Source: Streptomyces durocortorensis
Lineage (GTDB): Bacteria > Actinomycetota > Actinomycetes > Streptomycetales > Streptomycetaceae
Reading direction: 5' to 3'
Assembly: GCF_031760065.1 (NCBI RefSeq)
Contig: NZ_CP134500.1
Span: 248,001-312,000, forward strand
DNA length: 64,000 nucleotides
The notes under the pieces: generated by a model
What the model saw: only the letters and a program-made list of their open reading frames with translations
Database searches by the model: none
Told to the model about the DNA's origin: nothing
Position numbers and translations under genes: made by a program
In this document: positions 18,732 through 26,852 of the stretch, piece after piece
Position numbering within the stretch: the stretch's first letter is position 1
How the letters are laid out: each line of letters opens with the position of its first letter

Positions 18732-19628
18732 GTGCCGAGCCTGAGCAGCAGAGCGATGCCGACGGTGTTGAGGCTTCGTGGGGCCAAGAAGCTGTTCAGC
18801 TCGCCGGAGGCCCTCCGGGAACAGGTCCGCGCCCGTTCGCTGCGGCCGACCGGGTACGCGCCACCGGCCGGCCTTGAGCGCACGGTCGACCTCGCCGTGC
18901 GCCGGGTGGCCGGATGGCCGGTCTACGAGGTCACCCCGCGCGGCTGCAACGCCCGGCGGCGTGCGATCTACCTGCACGGCGGCGCATACATCAACGAGAT
19001 AGCGCCCCAGCACTGGCGACTCATCGCACACGTGGCCGCCGAAACCGCCACCCGGATGACGGTGCCGATCTATCCTCTCGCCCCGCTGGCGACCGCGGCC
19101 GAAGTGGTGCCGGCCGTCACCGACCTGGCCGTCGAGCTCCTCGACGACGGGGGCGACACACCTCCCAGCCTCATCGGGGACTCCGCCGGCGGCGGTATGG
19201 CCCTCGCCGTCGCCGTCCATCTGCGGGACCGAGGGCTGCCCGCGCCCGCCCGCACCGTCCTCATCTCCCCGTGGCTGGACATCAGGCTGACCGACCCGCG
19301 CGTCGCCCTGCTCGAAGACCGCGACCCCTGGCTCGCCGTCGCTGGTGCACGCTGCGCCGGAGACCTCTATCGCGGCGATCTACCCGCCGACCACCCCCAC
19401 GTCAGCCCGCTGCTCGCCGACCTCACCGGGTTGAACCCGATCACGCTGTTCAGCGGAACCCGTGACATCGTCAACGCCGACGCCCGGCAACTGGCAGCCC
19501 GCGCCGCGGCCGCGGGCGTCGAGCTGGACTTCCACGAGGCACCGGAGATGGTGCACGTCTACCCCCTTCTGCCGATCCCCGAAGGCAGAGCGGCACGCGC
19601 CACCATCTGCGCCGCTCTGCAGAGCTGA
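18732..19628 (+). CDS. Alpha/beta hydrolase, hormone-sensitive lipase (HSL) type esterase
   Basis: The 298-residue product shows the oxyanion motif HGGAY (His82) and the nucleophile elbow GDSAGGG (Ser151). The acid residue lies in SGTRDIV and the catalytic His in [13 protein letters not shown] 18732 follows GGAG by 7 nt; longer upstream frames belong to the transporter gene in another frame. The enzyme should cleave short- to medium-chain esters. Located 35 nt after the symporter, it is the last gene of the operon under the Lrp regulator. Confidence 0.9.
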   Translation: MPSLSSRAMPTVLRLRGAKKLFSSPEALREQVRARSLRPTGYAPPAGLERTVDLAVRRVAGWPVYEVTPRGCNARRRAIYLHGGAYINEIAPQHWRLIAHVAAETATRMTVPIYPLAPLATAAEVVPAVTDLAVELLDDGGDTPPSLIGDSAGGGMALAVAVHLRDRGLPAPARTVLISPWLDIRLTDPRVALLEDRDPWLAVAGARCAGDLYRGDLPADHPHVSPLLADLTGLNPITLFSGTRDIVNADARQLAARAAAAGVELDFHEAPEMVHVYPLLPIPEGRAARATICAALQS

Positions 19629-19659
19629 CCCGAACCAGCAGGGGCTGTCGCCTACACCG

Positions 19660-19965
19660 GGTACGGCTTCGAGGACCAAGCCCGTCAACCGCCTCCCCGT
19701 AGTCAACTCCGATGGCCTGTTGGAGGGAGTGGTCAGCCGAGGCGACTTGCTCAAGATCTTCCTCAGACAGGATGAGGGCCTCCTCGCCGACTTCAGAAGT
19801 GAGGTACTCGGCCCGGTCTCACCACCGTCGGCCCTCGACACCACAGTCGAGAAGGGCGTGGTCACTCTGAAGGACTCTCCGGCAGACCGTTCCATGGTGA
19901 CGCTCCTGGCCAACGCCGTTCGAGCGGTCGAAGGAGTGGTGAACGTACGCATGGATCTTGGGCAG
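19660..19965 (+). pseudogene. CBS-BON domain protein remnant (3' part only)
   Basis: About 100 residues of homology begin inside the second CBS domain, with [20 protein letters not shown] and [14 protein letters not shown]-like part follows ([17 protein letters not shown], then [13 protein letters not shown]). Intact relatives are about 220 residues, so the first CBS domain and the start are lost, with no start codon or ribosome site in front. The fragment stays in frame with the following receiver gene but similarity ends near 19965. It forms the first member of a decayed stress-gene string. Confidence 0.7.
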
Positions 19966-20085
19966 CCGCATTCCCTCAGTGGCGGTGACCTTGATGGGCC
20001 GGTCCACCGCATGCCCCCGGACCGGCACTCCTGGGACGATATCCAGTGGGGGCGCAAGAGACGCATCCGACAGCAAGGACCGCGG

Positions 20086-20463
20086 ATGGGTGATACACCG
20101 GCTGACGCCGACACTGCCGTGACGCGCATTCTTCTGCTGGACGACCACGAGGTCGTTCGCCGCGGGATACGGGACCTGCTGGAGGCCGAGCAGGATCTCG
20201 TCGTGGTCGGCGAGGCATCGACGGCTGATCAAGCCCTGGCCCGTGGGCCGACGCTGCGACCCGACGTAGCGGTGCTCGACGTCAGGCTGCCGGACGGGAA
20301 CGGCATCACTGTGTGCCGGGAACTGCGATCACGCATGCCCGACCTCGCCTGCCTGATACTCACCTCGTTCGACGACGAGGACGCCCTTCTCGACGCCATC
20401 GTGGCGGGCGCGGCCGGATACGTGCTCAAGCAGATCAACGGTTTGGACCTGGTATCGGCATGA
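20086..20463 (+). CDS. Response-regulator receiver domain, HTH domain missing (DevR/DosR-like)
   Basis: ATG 20086 has AAGGA 6 nt upstream. The 125-residue product is a complete receiver: acidic pair in [12 protein letters not shown], phosphorylation Asp in [12 protein letters not shown], switch Thr in [10 protein letters not shown], and Lys in GYVLKQI. DevR-type regulators are about 220 residues and continue into a LuxR-type HTH. Here the protein ends right after the receiver at GLDLVSA, and the TGA overlaps the next ATG (ATGA). Either a deletion removed the HTH, or it is now a stand-alone receiver. The decayed neighbours favour deletion. Confidence 0.65.
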   Translation: MGDTPADADTAVTRILLLDDHEVVRRGIRDLLEAEQDLVVVGEASTADQALARGPTLRPDVAVLDVRLPDGNGITVCRELRSRMPDLACLILTSFDDEDALLDAIVAGAAGYVLKQINGLDLVSA

Positions 20464-21182
20464 TCGGTTCTGTGGTCGCGGGTTTCGACGGATCCGCGCA
20501 GAGCAGCGCGGCGGCATACTGGGCTGCCCGGGAGGCCGACCTCCGCGCTGTCCCTCTTCGACTCGTTCATGTCCAGAAGCCGTGGGCTCCTGGACATGTC
20601 TTCCGCGCACCGGACGGTCCCGGCCGCCGTTCTGCACAGCATCTCCTCGCCCAGGCAGCCGACGAGCTCCGCAGGGCATTTCCCGCCCTGGACATCAGCG
20701 TCCGTTCAGTGGACGGCAGGCCGACTGACGTACATGTCCGAGTCCGCTGCGGAGTCGGACATGATCGCCCTTGGCTCCCGTGCACTCGGGCCGGTCATGG
20801 GCTTCGTCCTCGGCTCCGTGAGCACGGCGGTCGTCAGCGCCGCGAACTGCCCGGTTGTGTCGGTGCGGGCCAAGAACGACGCCCCGGCCGGTCGGCGAGA
20901 CGAGGCCCCATACGGCGACCTGATAGTGGGCGGCGACGCACGCCAACGCCGTGAGGCGCTGCTGGGCTTCGCCTTCGACGAAGCGGAGCGGCCCGGTTGC
21001 GGCATTCGCTTCCTGAGTGCTTGGGCGCTGCCACGCAGCTTGTCGACAGTGGCCGTGAAGCCGGACTGACCGTCGTCGGCCGCCGAGTACGGGGTTCTTC
21101 CCTGGGCACGCGTATCGGTCCGGTCGCCCACGCGGTGCTCCATCACGCCCGGACGCCCGTGGTCGTCGTTCCCCTCGCCTGA
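20460..21182 (+). pseudogene. Tandem universal stress protein (UspA) gene, frameshifted and internally deleted
   Basis: Homology is spread over all three frames. It starts at ATG 20460 ([12 protein letters not shown], then WAAREADLRAVPLRLVHVQ). Near 20735 it shifts to a second frame (SESAAESDMIALGSRALGPV, then ANCPVVSVRA), which runs into the start of a second Usp domain. Near 21040 it shifts again to a third frame (VDSGREAGLTVVGRRVRG, then HARTPVVVVPLA) that ends at 21182. The second domain also lacks roughly 70 residues of its middle. At least two frameshifts plus a deletion make it non-functional. Intact two-domain Usps are about 290 residues and are typical of actinobacterial dormancy regulons. 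Confidence 0.8.
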
Positions 21183-21274
21183 GCGTGTCGCTCAGCGATG
21201 CTCCGGACACCGCAGAAGCGGCAACGGGTCGACGTTCCCGACCGAGCATGCCGCTCCCTGCGCGTCGTGCTCGG

Positions 21275-21847
21275 TCAGCGCCTGCGCAGTGCCGCGAGAG
21301 TGTTGTCGAGGTCGGCCGCGTCGGGGCGGTTGCGGGGGAGCTTGGCGAGCATCGCGGCCATGCCGCAGGTGTTGGTGAGGGCGGAGAAGACCAGTCCGGC
21401 GGCGATGCCTGCCGAGAGGATCTGGAACGCGGGGTGGACGAGGAGACCGAGGAGCAGGCCGAGGAGGACGACGGTTCCGGCGGTGAGGCGGACCTGCCGC
21501 TCCATGCCCCAGGTCGCGGGGGCTCCTTCGGGGCGGTGCAGGTCGTGACCGTCGGCCGTCCAGGCGCTGGTGCCGCCGCTGAGGGTGGCGGCGGTGATGT
21601 TGTTCTCGGCGAGGATGCGACAGGCGTTCTCCGAGCGGGCCCCGGACGCGCAGACGATCAGAACGTCACCACGGTCGGCAGCGAGTCGAATGTCGGCGAG
21701 TGCTCGCTGAATCCGGTCCAGGGGGATGTTGAGGGAACCGGGGAGATGGCCACCGGCGTACTCACCGGGGGTACGGACGTCGATGACGATCAGCTCGTGG
21801 AGGCGGTCGCGAGTCTCGTGGATGGCAAGGGAGGCGGGCGTGGTCAT
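21275..21847 (-). CDS. Rhodanese with C-terminal membrane domain (DUF2892 type)
   Basis: The 190-residue product has a rhodanese domain at about 10-110 with active-site Cys66 in VLIVCASGARS. Two hydrophobic segments follow (about 122-142 and 143-165) in the DUF2892 part. Rhodaneses move sulfane sulfur from thiosulfate or persulfides to acceptors such as cyanide, sulfite or thiols; the anchor places it at the inner membrane. It is divergent from cstR, with a CstR-type box between, so it should be induced by persulfide or polysulfide stress. Confidence 0.9.
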   Translation of the reverse strand: MTTPASLAIHETRDRLHELIVIDVRTPGEYAGGHLPGSLNIPLDRIQRALADIRLAADRGDVLIVCASGARSENACRILAENNITAATLSGGTSAWTADGHDLHRPEGAPATWGMERQVRLTAGTVVLLGLLLGLLVHPAFQILSAGIAAGLVFSALTNTCGMAAMLAKLPRNRPDAADLDNTLAALRRR

Positions 21848-21899
21848 GACGGGTGTCGTCCTTTTCTGGCTGTGGGGTCCCCACCAAAGGGGAGTACAT

Positions 21900-21913
21900 T
21901 ACCCCTGGGGGTA
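21900..21913. promoter_or_regulatory. CstR/CsoR-type operator 1
   Basis: TACCCCTGGGGGTA is a palindrome of TACCCC/GGGGTA half-sites, the known style of CsoR/CstR family boxes. It lies between the divergent rhodanese (ATG 21847) and cstR (ATG 21931) and can control both. Two further copies that differ only at the centre base occur at 24797 and 24832. Confidence 0.85.
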
Positions 21914-21921
21914 TCTCATGA

Positions 21922-22218
<297 letters not shown>

Positions 22219-22238
22219 CACCGGGGCGTCCCTCGTGC

Positions 22239-22982
22239 TCAGGCGACCACGTCGATGGCCATGAAAGCCGCCACCGCGAGCAGCGTGAACGCGAAGACTC
22301 GCTGCAGAGTGGCACCGGCGACCTTCGCCGCCAGCCGTTTGCCGTCCCAGGCCCCGAGGATCGCCGCTCCTGCGAACGGGGCGATCACCTCCCATCGCAG
22401 GTCATCACCGGTTCCCGAGCGGGCGCCGAGGGCGGCGACGGAATTGACGGTGATGACCAGGAGACTGGTGCCCACGGCCCGGTTCATCCGCAGACCGAGG
22501 ACTCCGACGAGGGCGGGCACGGCAAGGAATCCGCCCCCCACACCGAGGAATCCCGTCACGGCGCCGAGGCCGGCACCGGCTCCGGCCGCCTTCGCGGGCC
22601 GCACCCCCTCCGTCGACTCGGCAGCGGAGGGCCGTAGCATCCGCAGCGCCGCCAGGGCGGCGATCACCACGAACCCCGCGGTGAGAGCCGTTTCGGGCAC
22701 ATGGCCGGCGGCTGCTCCGGCGAGGAACGCCGGCACAACTCCCGCCGCCGCGAACAACGTCCCGGCCTTCCAGGCGACATGGCCGTCTCTCGCGTGGGCG
22801 TAGAGGGCGGTGGCCGATGTGGCGGCGACGATGATCAGACTGGCCGTGGTGGCTGAGGCCGCTGAGAAGCCGAGCAGGTAGATCAGCGCCGGCACCGCCA
22901 GAACGCTGCCACCGCCGCCGAGCGCACCGAGCGCCAGCCCGATCAGGGCGCCTGCGGCAAGGGCGAGAACCAAGGTGCTCAC
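22239..22982 (-). CDS. TauE/SafE family sulfite/organosulfur exporter
   Basis: The 247-residue product has about eight membrane helices and the two repeated glycine-rich family motifs (ALGGGGSVLAVPALIYLLG near the start and FLGVGGGFLAVPALVGVLG in the middle). The family exports sulfite, sulfoacetate or related anions. The GTG start overlaps the TGA of the upstream small rhodanese (GTGA), so the two are translationally coupled. Together with the MBL-rhodanese it should remove the sulfite made during persulfide oxidation. Confidence 0.9.
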   Translation of the reverse strand: MSTLVLALAAGALIGLALGALGGGGSVLAVPALIYLLGFSAASATTASLIIVAATSATALYAHARDGHVAWKAGTLFAAAGVVPAFLAGAAAGHVPETALTAGFVVIAALAALRMLRPSAAESTEGVRPAKAAGAGAGLGAVTGFLGVGGGFLAVPALVGVLGLRMNRAVGTSLLVITVNSVAALGARSGTGDDLRWEVIAPFAGAAILGAWDGKRLAAKVAGATLQRVFAFTLLAVAAFMAIDVVA

Positions 22983-23344
22983 GCTATCGAGCCGCCATCA
23001 CCGCGCTCGTCGATCACCGGCAGCCCTGCGGCGGCCCACGCGATCATGCCGCCCCTGACGTCCACCGCGTCCGCTCCCCGCTCGGCCAGGAGCTGCACAG
23101 CCTGCTGCGAGCGGTGTCCGCTGCGGCAGATCACCACCAAGGGCCGTCCCCGCGCTGCCACCGGCATCGTCGTACCTGCGGCCAGGCCGGTGAGAGGTGC
23201 ATGCACCGCGCCGGGAGCATGGCCGGTTCGCCACTCGGGCTCTTCCCGGACATCCAGCAGAACAGCTTCGGGGCAGCTCCCTGCCGTACGGGTCCACGCC
23301 TCGTCGACGGACAGGCGCTGTCCACTTCCACGGTGGAGGAACAT
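22979..23344 (-). CDS. Single-domain rhodanese sulfurtransferase
   Basis: The 121-residue product is a complete rhodanese with active-site Cys73 in LVVICRSGHRSQQ. It likely shuttles sulfane sulfur between thiols or the neighbouring enzymes in the cytoplasm. ATG 23344 has AAGGTGA about 10 nt upstream; longer upstream frames lie antisense in non-coding or other-frame sequence. It sits 68 nt downstream of the MBL-rhodanese and overlaps the TauE/SafE gene, forming one minus-strand operon. Confidence 0.9.
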   Translation of the reverse strand: MFLHRGSGQRLSVDEAWTRTAGSCPEAVLLDVREEPEWRTGHAPGAVHAPLTGLAAGTTMPVAARGRPLVVICRSGHRSQQAVQLLAERGADAVDVRGGMIAWAAAGLPVIDERGDGGSIA

Positions 23345-23412
23345 TGACGATGTCACCTTTCTTGTTGCTTGTCCTAGCTGATCCAGTTCAGTTCGACCGG
23401 ACCTTCGCCGGT

Positions 23413-24771
23413 TCAGCCGGTGACGATGGTCAGCCCGGCCTCGGCGGCGGCGCCGAAGCCGTCGTCCACGGCCACCACGTCCCGCCCGGCCGCGTCCAGC
23501 AGCGACGCGGCGATGCCCGCGCGCATGCCGCCGGCGCAGTGCACCCAGACCGTGCCGTCGGGCACGTCGTCGATACGGCGGTGGACCTGGTGGATCGGGA
23601 TGTGGACCGATCCTTCGATCCAGCCCTCCGCACGTTCGGATGAGCGGCGTACGTCCAGCACGACGATCCGGCCCCGGTTCTGACCGGCCAGTTCGGCGAA
23701 CGTGGCACGGGGAAAGGACGCGGGACTCTCGCCGGCGCGAAGCCAGTCCGCGGGACCGCCGGTCGCGGCGGAGGCTGGGCGGTCGATACCGACGCGCACC
23801 AGCTCCCGCTGGGCCGCTGCCAGCTGCTCGGCCGACTCGGCAAGCAGGGTCACCGGCTTGCCCCAGGGGATCAGCCAGGCGAGGTACGTGGCGAGCTTGC
23901 CGTCCGCCTCGAAGTTGAACGACCCCGCGACATGCCCCTCGGCGAAAGCGATGCGGTTGCGCAGGTCCACCACCCACTCCCCCGCCGCGAGACGCTCGGC
24001 GATGTCGTCGGGATCGGCGACGGCCGGCGCGGTCAGGTCCACGGGTGCGGGACCAGCCGTATTGGCGGGGCCCATGTGCGCGTAGTAGGCGGGCACGTCC
24101 TCCAGGCCCGCCAACAGCTCGGCGACGAAGGTGTCCACATCGGTGGTGAGTGCCGGGTTGGCGGCCTTCTCCTTTCCGATCGTGGTCGATTCCCCGTCGG
24201 CCTGGGCGGATGAGCAGAAGCTGCCGAATCCATGGGTGGGCAGCACCTCGGTCTCATCCGGCAGTGCGTCCGCGAGGCGGCGGGCGGAGGCGTGCTGGGA
24301 GCGGGCCAGCTGCTCGGTGAGGCGTGGCTCCACGAGATCGGGCCGCCCCACCGTACCGATGAGGAGGGAGCCACCGGTGAACGCGGCAACGGGCCGGCCC
24401 GCCTCGCTCAGCACGTACGACGTGTGGTGCGGCGTGTGCCCGGGCGTCGCTACCGCGGTCAGGGTCAGTTCCGCGTCGATGATGACGGTGTCGCCGTCGG
24501 ACACGGCGGTCCGGGCGAATGACACGTGTGCGTCGGCCGGAACGAGGTAGGCGGCCCCGGTGATGCGGGCCAGCTCAAGACCGCCGGTCACGTAGTCGTT
24601 GTGGACGTGCGTCTCGACCACGTGGGTTATCGCCACACCACGCCGGGCCGCGGCGGCGAGCACCCGGTCGATGTCACGGGGCGGATCCACGGCGACCGCC
24701 GTCCGACGGCCGCCGGTGAGGTAGCTGCGGTTGCCCAAGCCCTCCAGCTCGATGGCTTCAACGAAGAACAC
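23413..24771 (-). CDS. Persulfide dioxygenase-like metallo-beta-lactamase/double-rhodanese fusion (CstB-like)
   Basis: The product has 452 residues. The N-terminal metallo-beta-lactamase domain (about 1-240) has THVHNDYVTGG (His55, His57, Asp59) and ATPGHTPHH (His113). A cysteine-free rhodanese domain follows (about 255-345) and an active one ends the protein (Cys in VWVHCAGGMRAG). Relatives oxidise persulfides to sulfite or thiosulfate with a mononuclear iron. Oddly, the usual TGD iron-ligand motif reads FTGGSLLIG, so activity should be confirmed. The GTG start has GGAAGGGGA upstream. A CstR box lies 26 nt before the start. Confidence 0.88.
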   Translation of the reverse strand: MFFVEAIELEGLGNRSYLTGGRRTAVAVDPPRDIDRVLAAAARRGVAITHVVETHVHNDYVTGGLELARITGAAYLVPADAHVSFARTAVSDGDTVIIDAELTLTAVATPGHTPHHTSYVLSEAGRPVAAFTGGSLLIGTVGRPDLVEPRLTEQLARSQHASARRLADALPDETEVLPTHGFGSFCSSAQADGESTTIGKEKAANPALTTDVDTFVAELLAGLEDVPAYYAHMGPANTAGPAPVDLTAPAVADPDDIAERLAAGEWVVDLRNRIAFAEGHVAGSFNFEADGKLATYLAWLIPWGKPVTLLAESAEQLAAAQRELVRVGIDRPASAATGGPADWLRAGESPASFPRATFAELAGQNRGRIVVLDVRRSSERAEGWIEGSVHIPIHQVHRRIDDVPDGTVWVHCAGGMRAGIAASLLDAAGRDVVAVDDGFGAAAEAGLTIVTG

Positions 24772-24796
24772 GGAGAGTCCCCTTCCGACGAAAAAT

Positions 24797-24810
24797 TACC
24801 CCAGGGGGTA
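24797..24810. promoter_or_regulatory. CstR/CsoR-type operator 2
   Basis: TACCCCAGGGGGTA lies 26 nt upstream of the MBL-rhodanese start on the minus strand. It differs from operators 1 and 3 only at the centre base. Position near the promoter core fits repression of the minus-strand sulfur operon by CstR. Confidence 0.85.
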
Positions 24811-24831
24811 TGTTGTTCACCGTAACACCAT

Positions 24832-24845
24832 TACCCCCGGGGGTA
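24832..24845. promoter_or_regulatory. CstR/CsoR-type operator 3
   Basis: TACCCCCGGGGGTA is a perfect palindrome in the same divergent region, 79 nt before the DUF302 gene start on the plus strand and 35 nt centre-to-centre from operator 2. Two boxes here suggest each divergent promoter has its own site, or that CstR tetramers bind cooperatively. Confidence 0.85.
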
Positions 24846-24924
24846 TATTTCGAAGTGTGGCGACCTCCACGCGCGAACCGCGCCCGTCGGGCATTCCGAT
24901 GACGTGAGAACGAGGTGGAGATCC

Positions 24925-25674
24925 ATGGCCTACGACCGCACTGTGAGCGTCGACGACACGTTCGAGGAGACCGTGCAGGCGGTCCGTCGAGCCCTGCCCG
25001 ACCAGGGCTTCGGCGTCCTCACAGAGATCGACGTACAGGCCACGCTCAAAGCCAAGCTCGGACACGACATGGAGCCGTACCTGATCCTCGGCGCCTGCAA
25101 CCCCTCCCTGGCGCACCGGGCACTGGAGCTGGACCGGACGATCGGGCTTCTCCTGCCCTGCAACATCGTGGACCGGAAGGACGGCGACGGCGTACTGCTG
25201 CAGGCAATCGACCCAGCGACCATGGTCACCCTCACGGGGATCGAGGGCATGGGCCCCGTGGCCGACGAAGTCGCCCTGCGCCTGGATGCGGCTCTCGCTT
25301 CCGTCGGGGCATCACAGAACTGGATCAGCCGCCTGCTGGACACACCCGGGACTACCCGCGACCAAGACTTAGCCCTCCGCGGCTCCGTACACACGATCAG
25401 CAAGCAAGAACCGCGACGCGCGGTACGCCCGAACCTCATCAGCTCACGAAAAGTAGCAGGTCAGCCACCTCAGGCAGTCGGCGCGTCAGGCCTCTGCCCG
25501 CTTGGTCAACGATTTCAGCTGGTGCCAACCATCCCGCTCCTGCGCCGGCCAAAGAGCCTCGTCGCCCGCGCTCACCGCCGTACGCGCGGCATCCCCAAAC
25601 CGATCCAGGAGATGATCTCGCGCTGGATCTCGTTGTTGCCGCCGCCGAAGGTGAAGATCACCGCTGACCGGTAG
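24925..25674 (+). CDS. DUF302 protein with abnormal C-terminal extension
   Basis: ATG 24925 has GGAG 5 nt upstream. Residues 1-130 form a normal DUF302 domain (typical strings QGFGVLTEIDVQATLKAKLG and LLLPCNIVDR). DUF302 proteins are often found beside rhodaneses and persulfide enzymes; their role is not settled. Relatives stop near residue 130, but this frame stays open for about 120 more residues of basic, low-complexity sequence with no resemblance to a domain. It ends 103 nt inside the convergent acyl-CoA dehydrogenase gene. The native stop has probably been lost by a rearrangement near 25310-25370, so the extension is probably junk translation. Confidence 0.75.
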   Translation: MAYDRTVSVDDTFEETVQAVRRALPDQGFGVLTEIDVQATLKAKLGHDMEPYLILGACNPSLAHRALELDRTIGLLLPCNIVDRKDGDGVLLQAIDPATMVTLTGIEGMGPVADEVALRLDAALASVGASQNWISRLLDTPGTTRDQDLALRGSVHTISKQEPRRAVRPNLISSRKVAGQPPQAVGASGLCPLGQRFQLVPTIPLLRRPKSLVARAHRRTRGIPKPIQEMISRWISLLPPPKVKITADR

Positions 25675-26750
25675 CCCCGTTCCAGCTCCCCGTGGAGGAC
25701 CGCTCCGGCGGAGCCCTCCTTCAGGGGGCCCGCCGAGCCGACGATCTCCATCAGCCAGGCGTAGGCGTCGCGGCGGGCCTCGGAGCCGTAGACCTTGACG
25801 GCGGAGGCGTCCTGGGGGGTGAGAGTGGCGTCCTGGAGGGCGGTGACCATCTGCCAGTTGAGCAGCTTCATCGCGTCCAGGCGGGTGTGGGTGCGGGCGA
25901 GGAGGGCGCGGACCCAGCCGAGGTCGATGACCCGGCGGCCGTCGGCGAGCTTGGCACCGGCGGCCCAGCGCTGGACGTTGTGCAGGGCGCGGACCGCCAT
26001 CGTGCCGTGGGCGGCCAGGGTGACGCGTTCGTGGTTGAGCTGGTTGGTGATGAGCCGCCAGCCCTTGTTCTCCTCGCCGACACGGTGGGTGAGGGGGACG
26101 CGCACGTTCTCGTAGTAGCTGGCCGTGGTGTCGTGCGAGGCGAGGGTGTTGATCAGGGTGCAGGAGTAGCCGGGGTCGCTCGTGGGGACCAGGAGCATGG
26201 TGATGCCCTTGTGGGGCGGGGCGTCGGGGTCGGTGCGCACGGCGAGCCAGACCCAGTCGGCGGTGTCGCCGTTGGTGGTCCAGATCTTCTGGCCGTTGAC
26301 GAGGTAGGTGTCGCCCTCGCGGACCGCACGGGTCTTGAGGGCGGCGAGGTCGGTGCCCGCGTCCGGTTCGCTGTAGCCGATCGCGAAGTCGATCTCCCCG
26401 GCGAGTATCCCGGGCAGGAAGCGGGCCTTCTGCTCGTCGGTGCCGAACTGCATGATCGTGGGGCCGACGGTGTTCAGTGCCATCAGCGGCAGCGGGACGC
26501 CGGCCTGGGCGGCCTCGTCGAAGAAGATGAACTGTTCCATCGGGGTCAGCCCCCGGCCGCCGTACTCCTTCGGCCAGCCGACCCCCAGCCAGCCGTCGGC
26601 TCCCAGCCTGCGGACGGTCTCGCGGTAGAAGCGTTTCTGGGCCGCGGGTTCCGCATAGCGTGCGTAGGCGTTGTCGGGCACCAGGGTCGCGAAGTACGTA
26701 CGCAGTTCGGCACGCAACCGCTGCTGCTCAAGCGTGTATTCGAGGTGCAC
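25572..26750 (-). CDS. Acyl-CoA dehydrogenase
   Basis: The 392-residue product is a full-length FAD-dependent acyl-CoA dehydrogenase. Visible elements are the N-terminal helical domain, AIGYSEPDAGTDLAALKT and QKIWTTNGDTADW (FAD/substrate-binding strands), and the C-terminal EIVGSAGPL with FTFGGGNNEIQREIISWIG. It should catalyse alpha,beta-desaturation of an acyl-CoA and pass electrons to ETF. GTG 26750 follows GGAGGGGCC; an upstream ATG at 26798 adds basic residues not typical of the family. It stands alone, with its 3' end overlapping the extended DUF302 frame. Confidence 0.93.
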   Translation of the reverse strand: MHLEYTLEQQRLRAELRTYFATLVPDNAYARYAEPAAQKRFYRETVRRLGADGWLGVGWPKEYGGRGLTPMEQFIFFDEAAQAGVPLPLMALNTVGPTIMQFGTDEQKARFLPGILAGEIDFAIGYSEPDAGTDLAALKTRAVREGDTYLVNGQKIWTTNGDTADWVWLAVRTDPDAPPHKGITMLLVPTSDPGYSCTLINTLASHDTTASYYENVRVPLTHRVGEENKGWRLITNQLNHERVTLAAHGTMAVRALHNVQRWAAGAKLADGRRVIDLGWVRALLARTHTRLDAMKLLNWQMVTALQDATLTPQDASAVKVYGSEARRDAYAWLMEIVGSAGPLKEGSAGAVLHGELERGYRSAVIFTFGGGNNEIQREIISWIGLGMPRVRR

Positions 26751-26852
26751 GGCCCCTCCGGAGTCTCGCTTCCGCGTCGCGCGTGTACGGCGGCGCACAC
26801 AGTAGAACGTGTTGCAAGAATCTGGAAGGGGCCGGGACGCGGGGGTTCGGCG

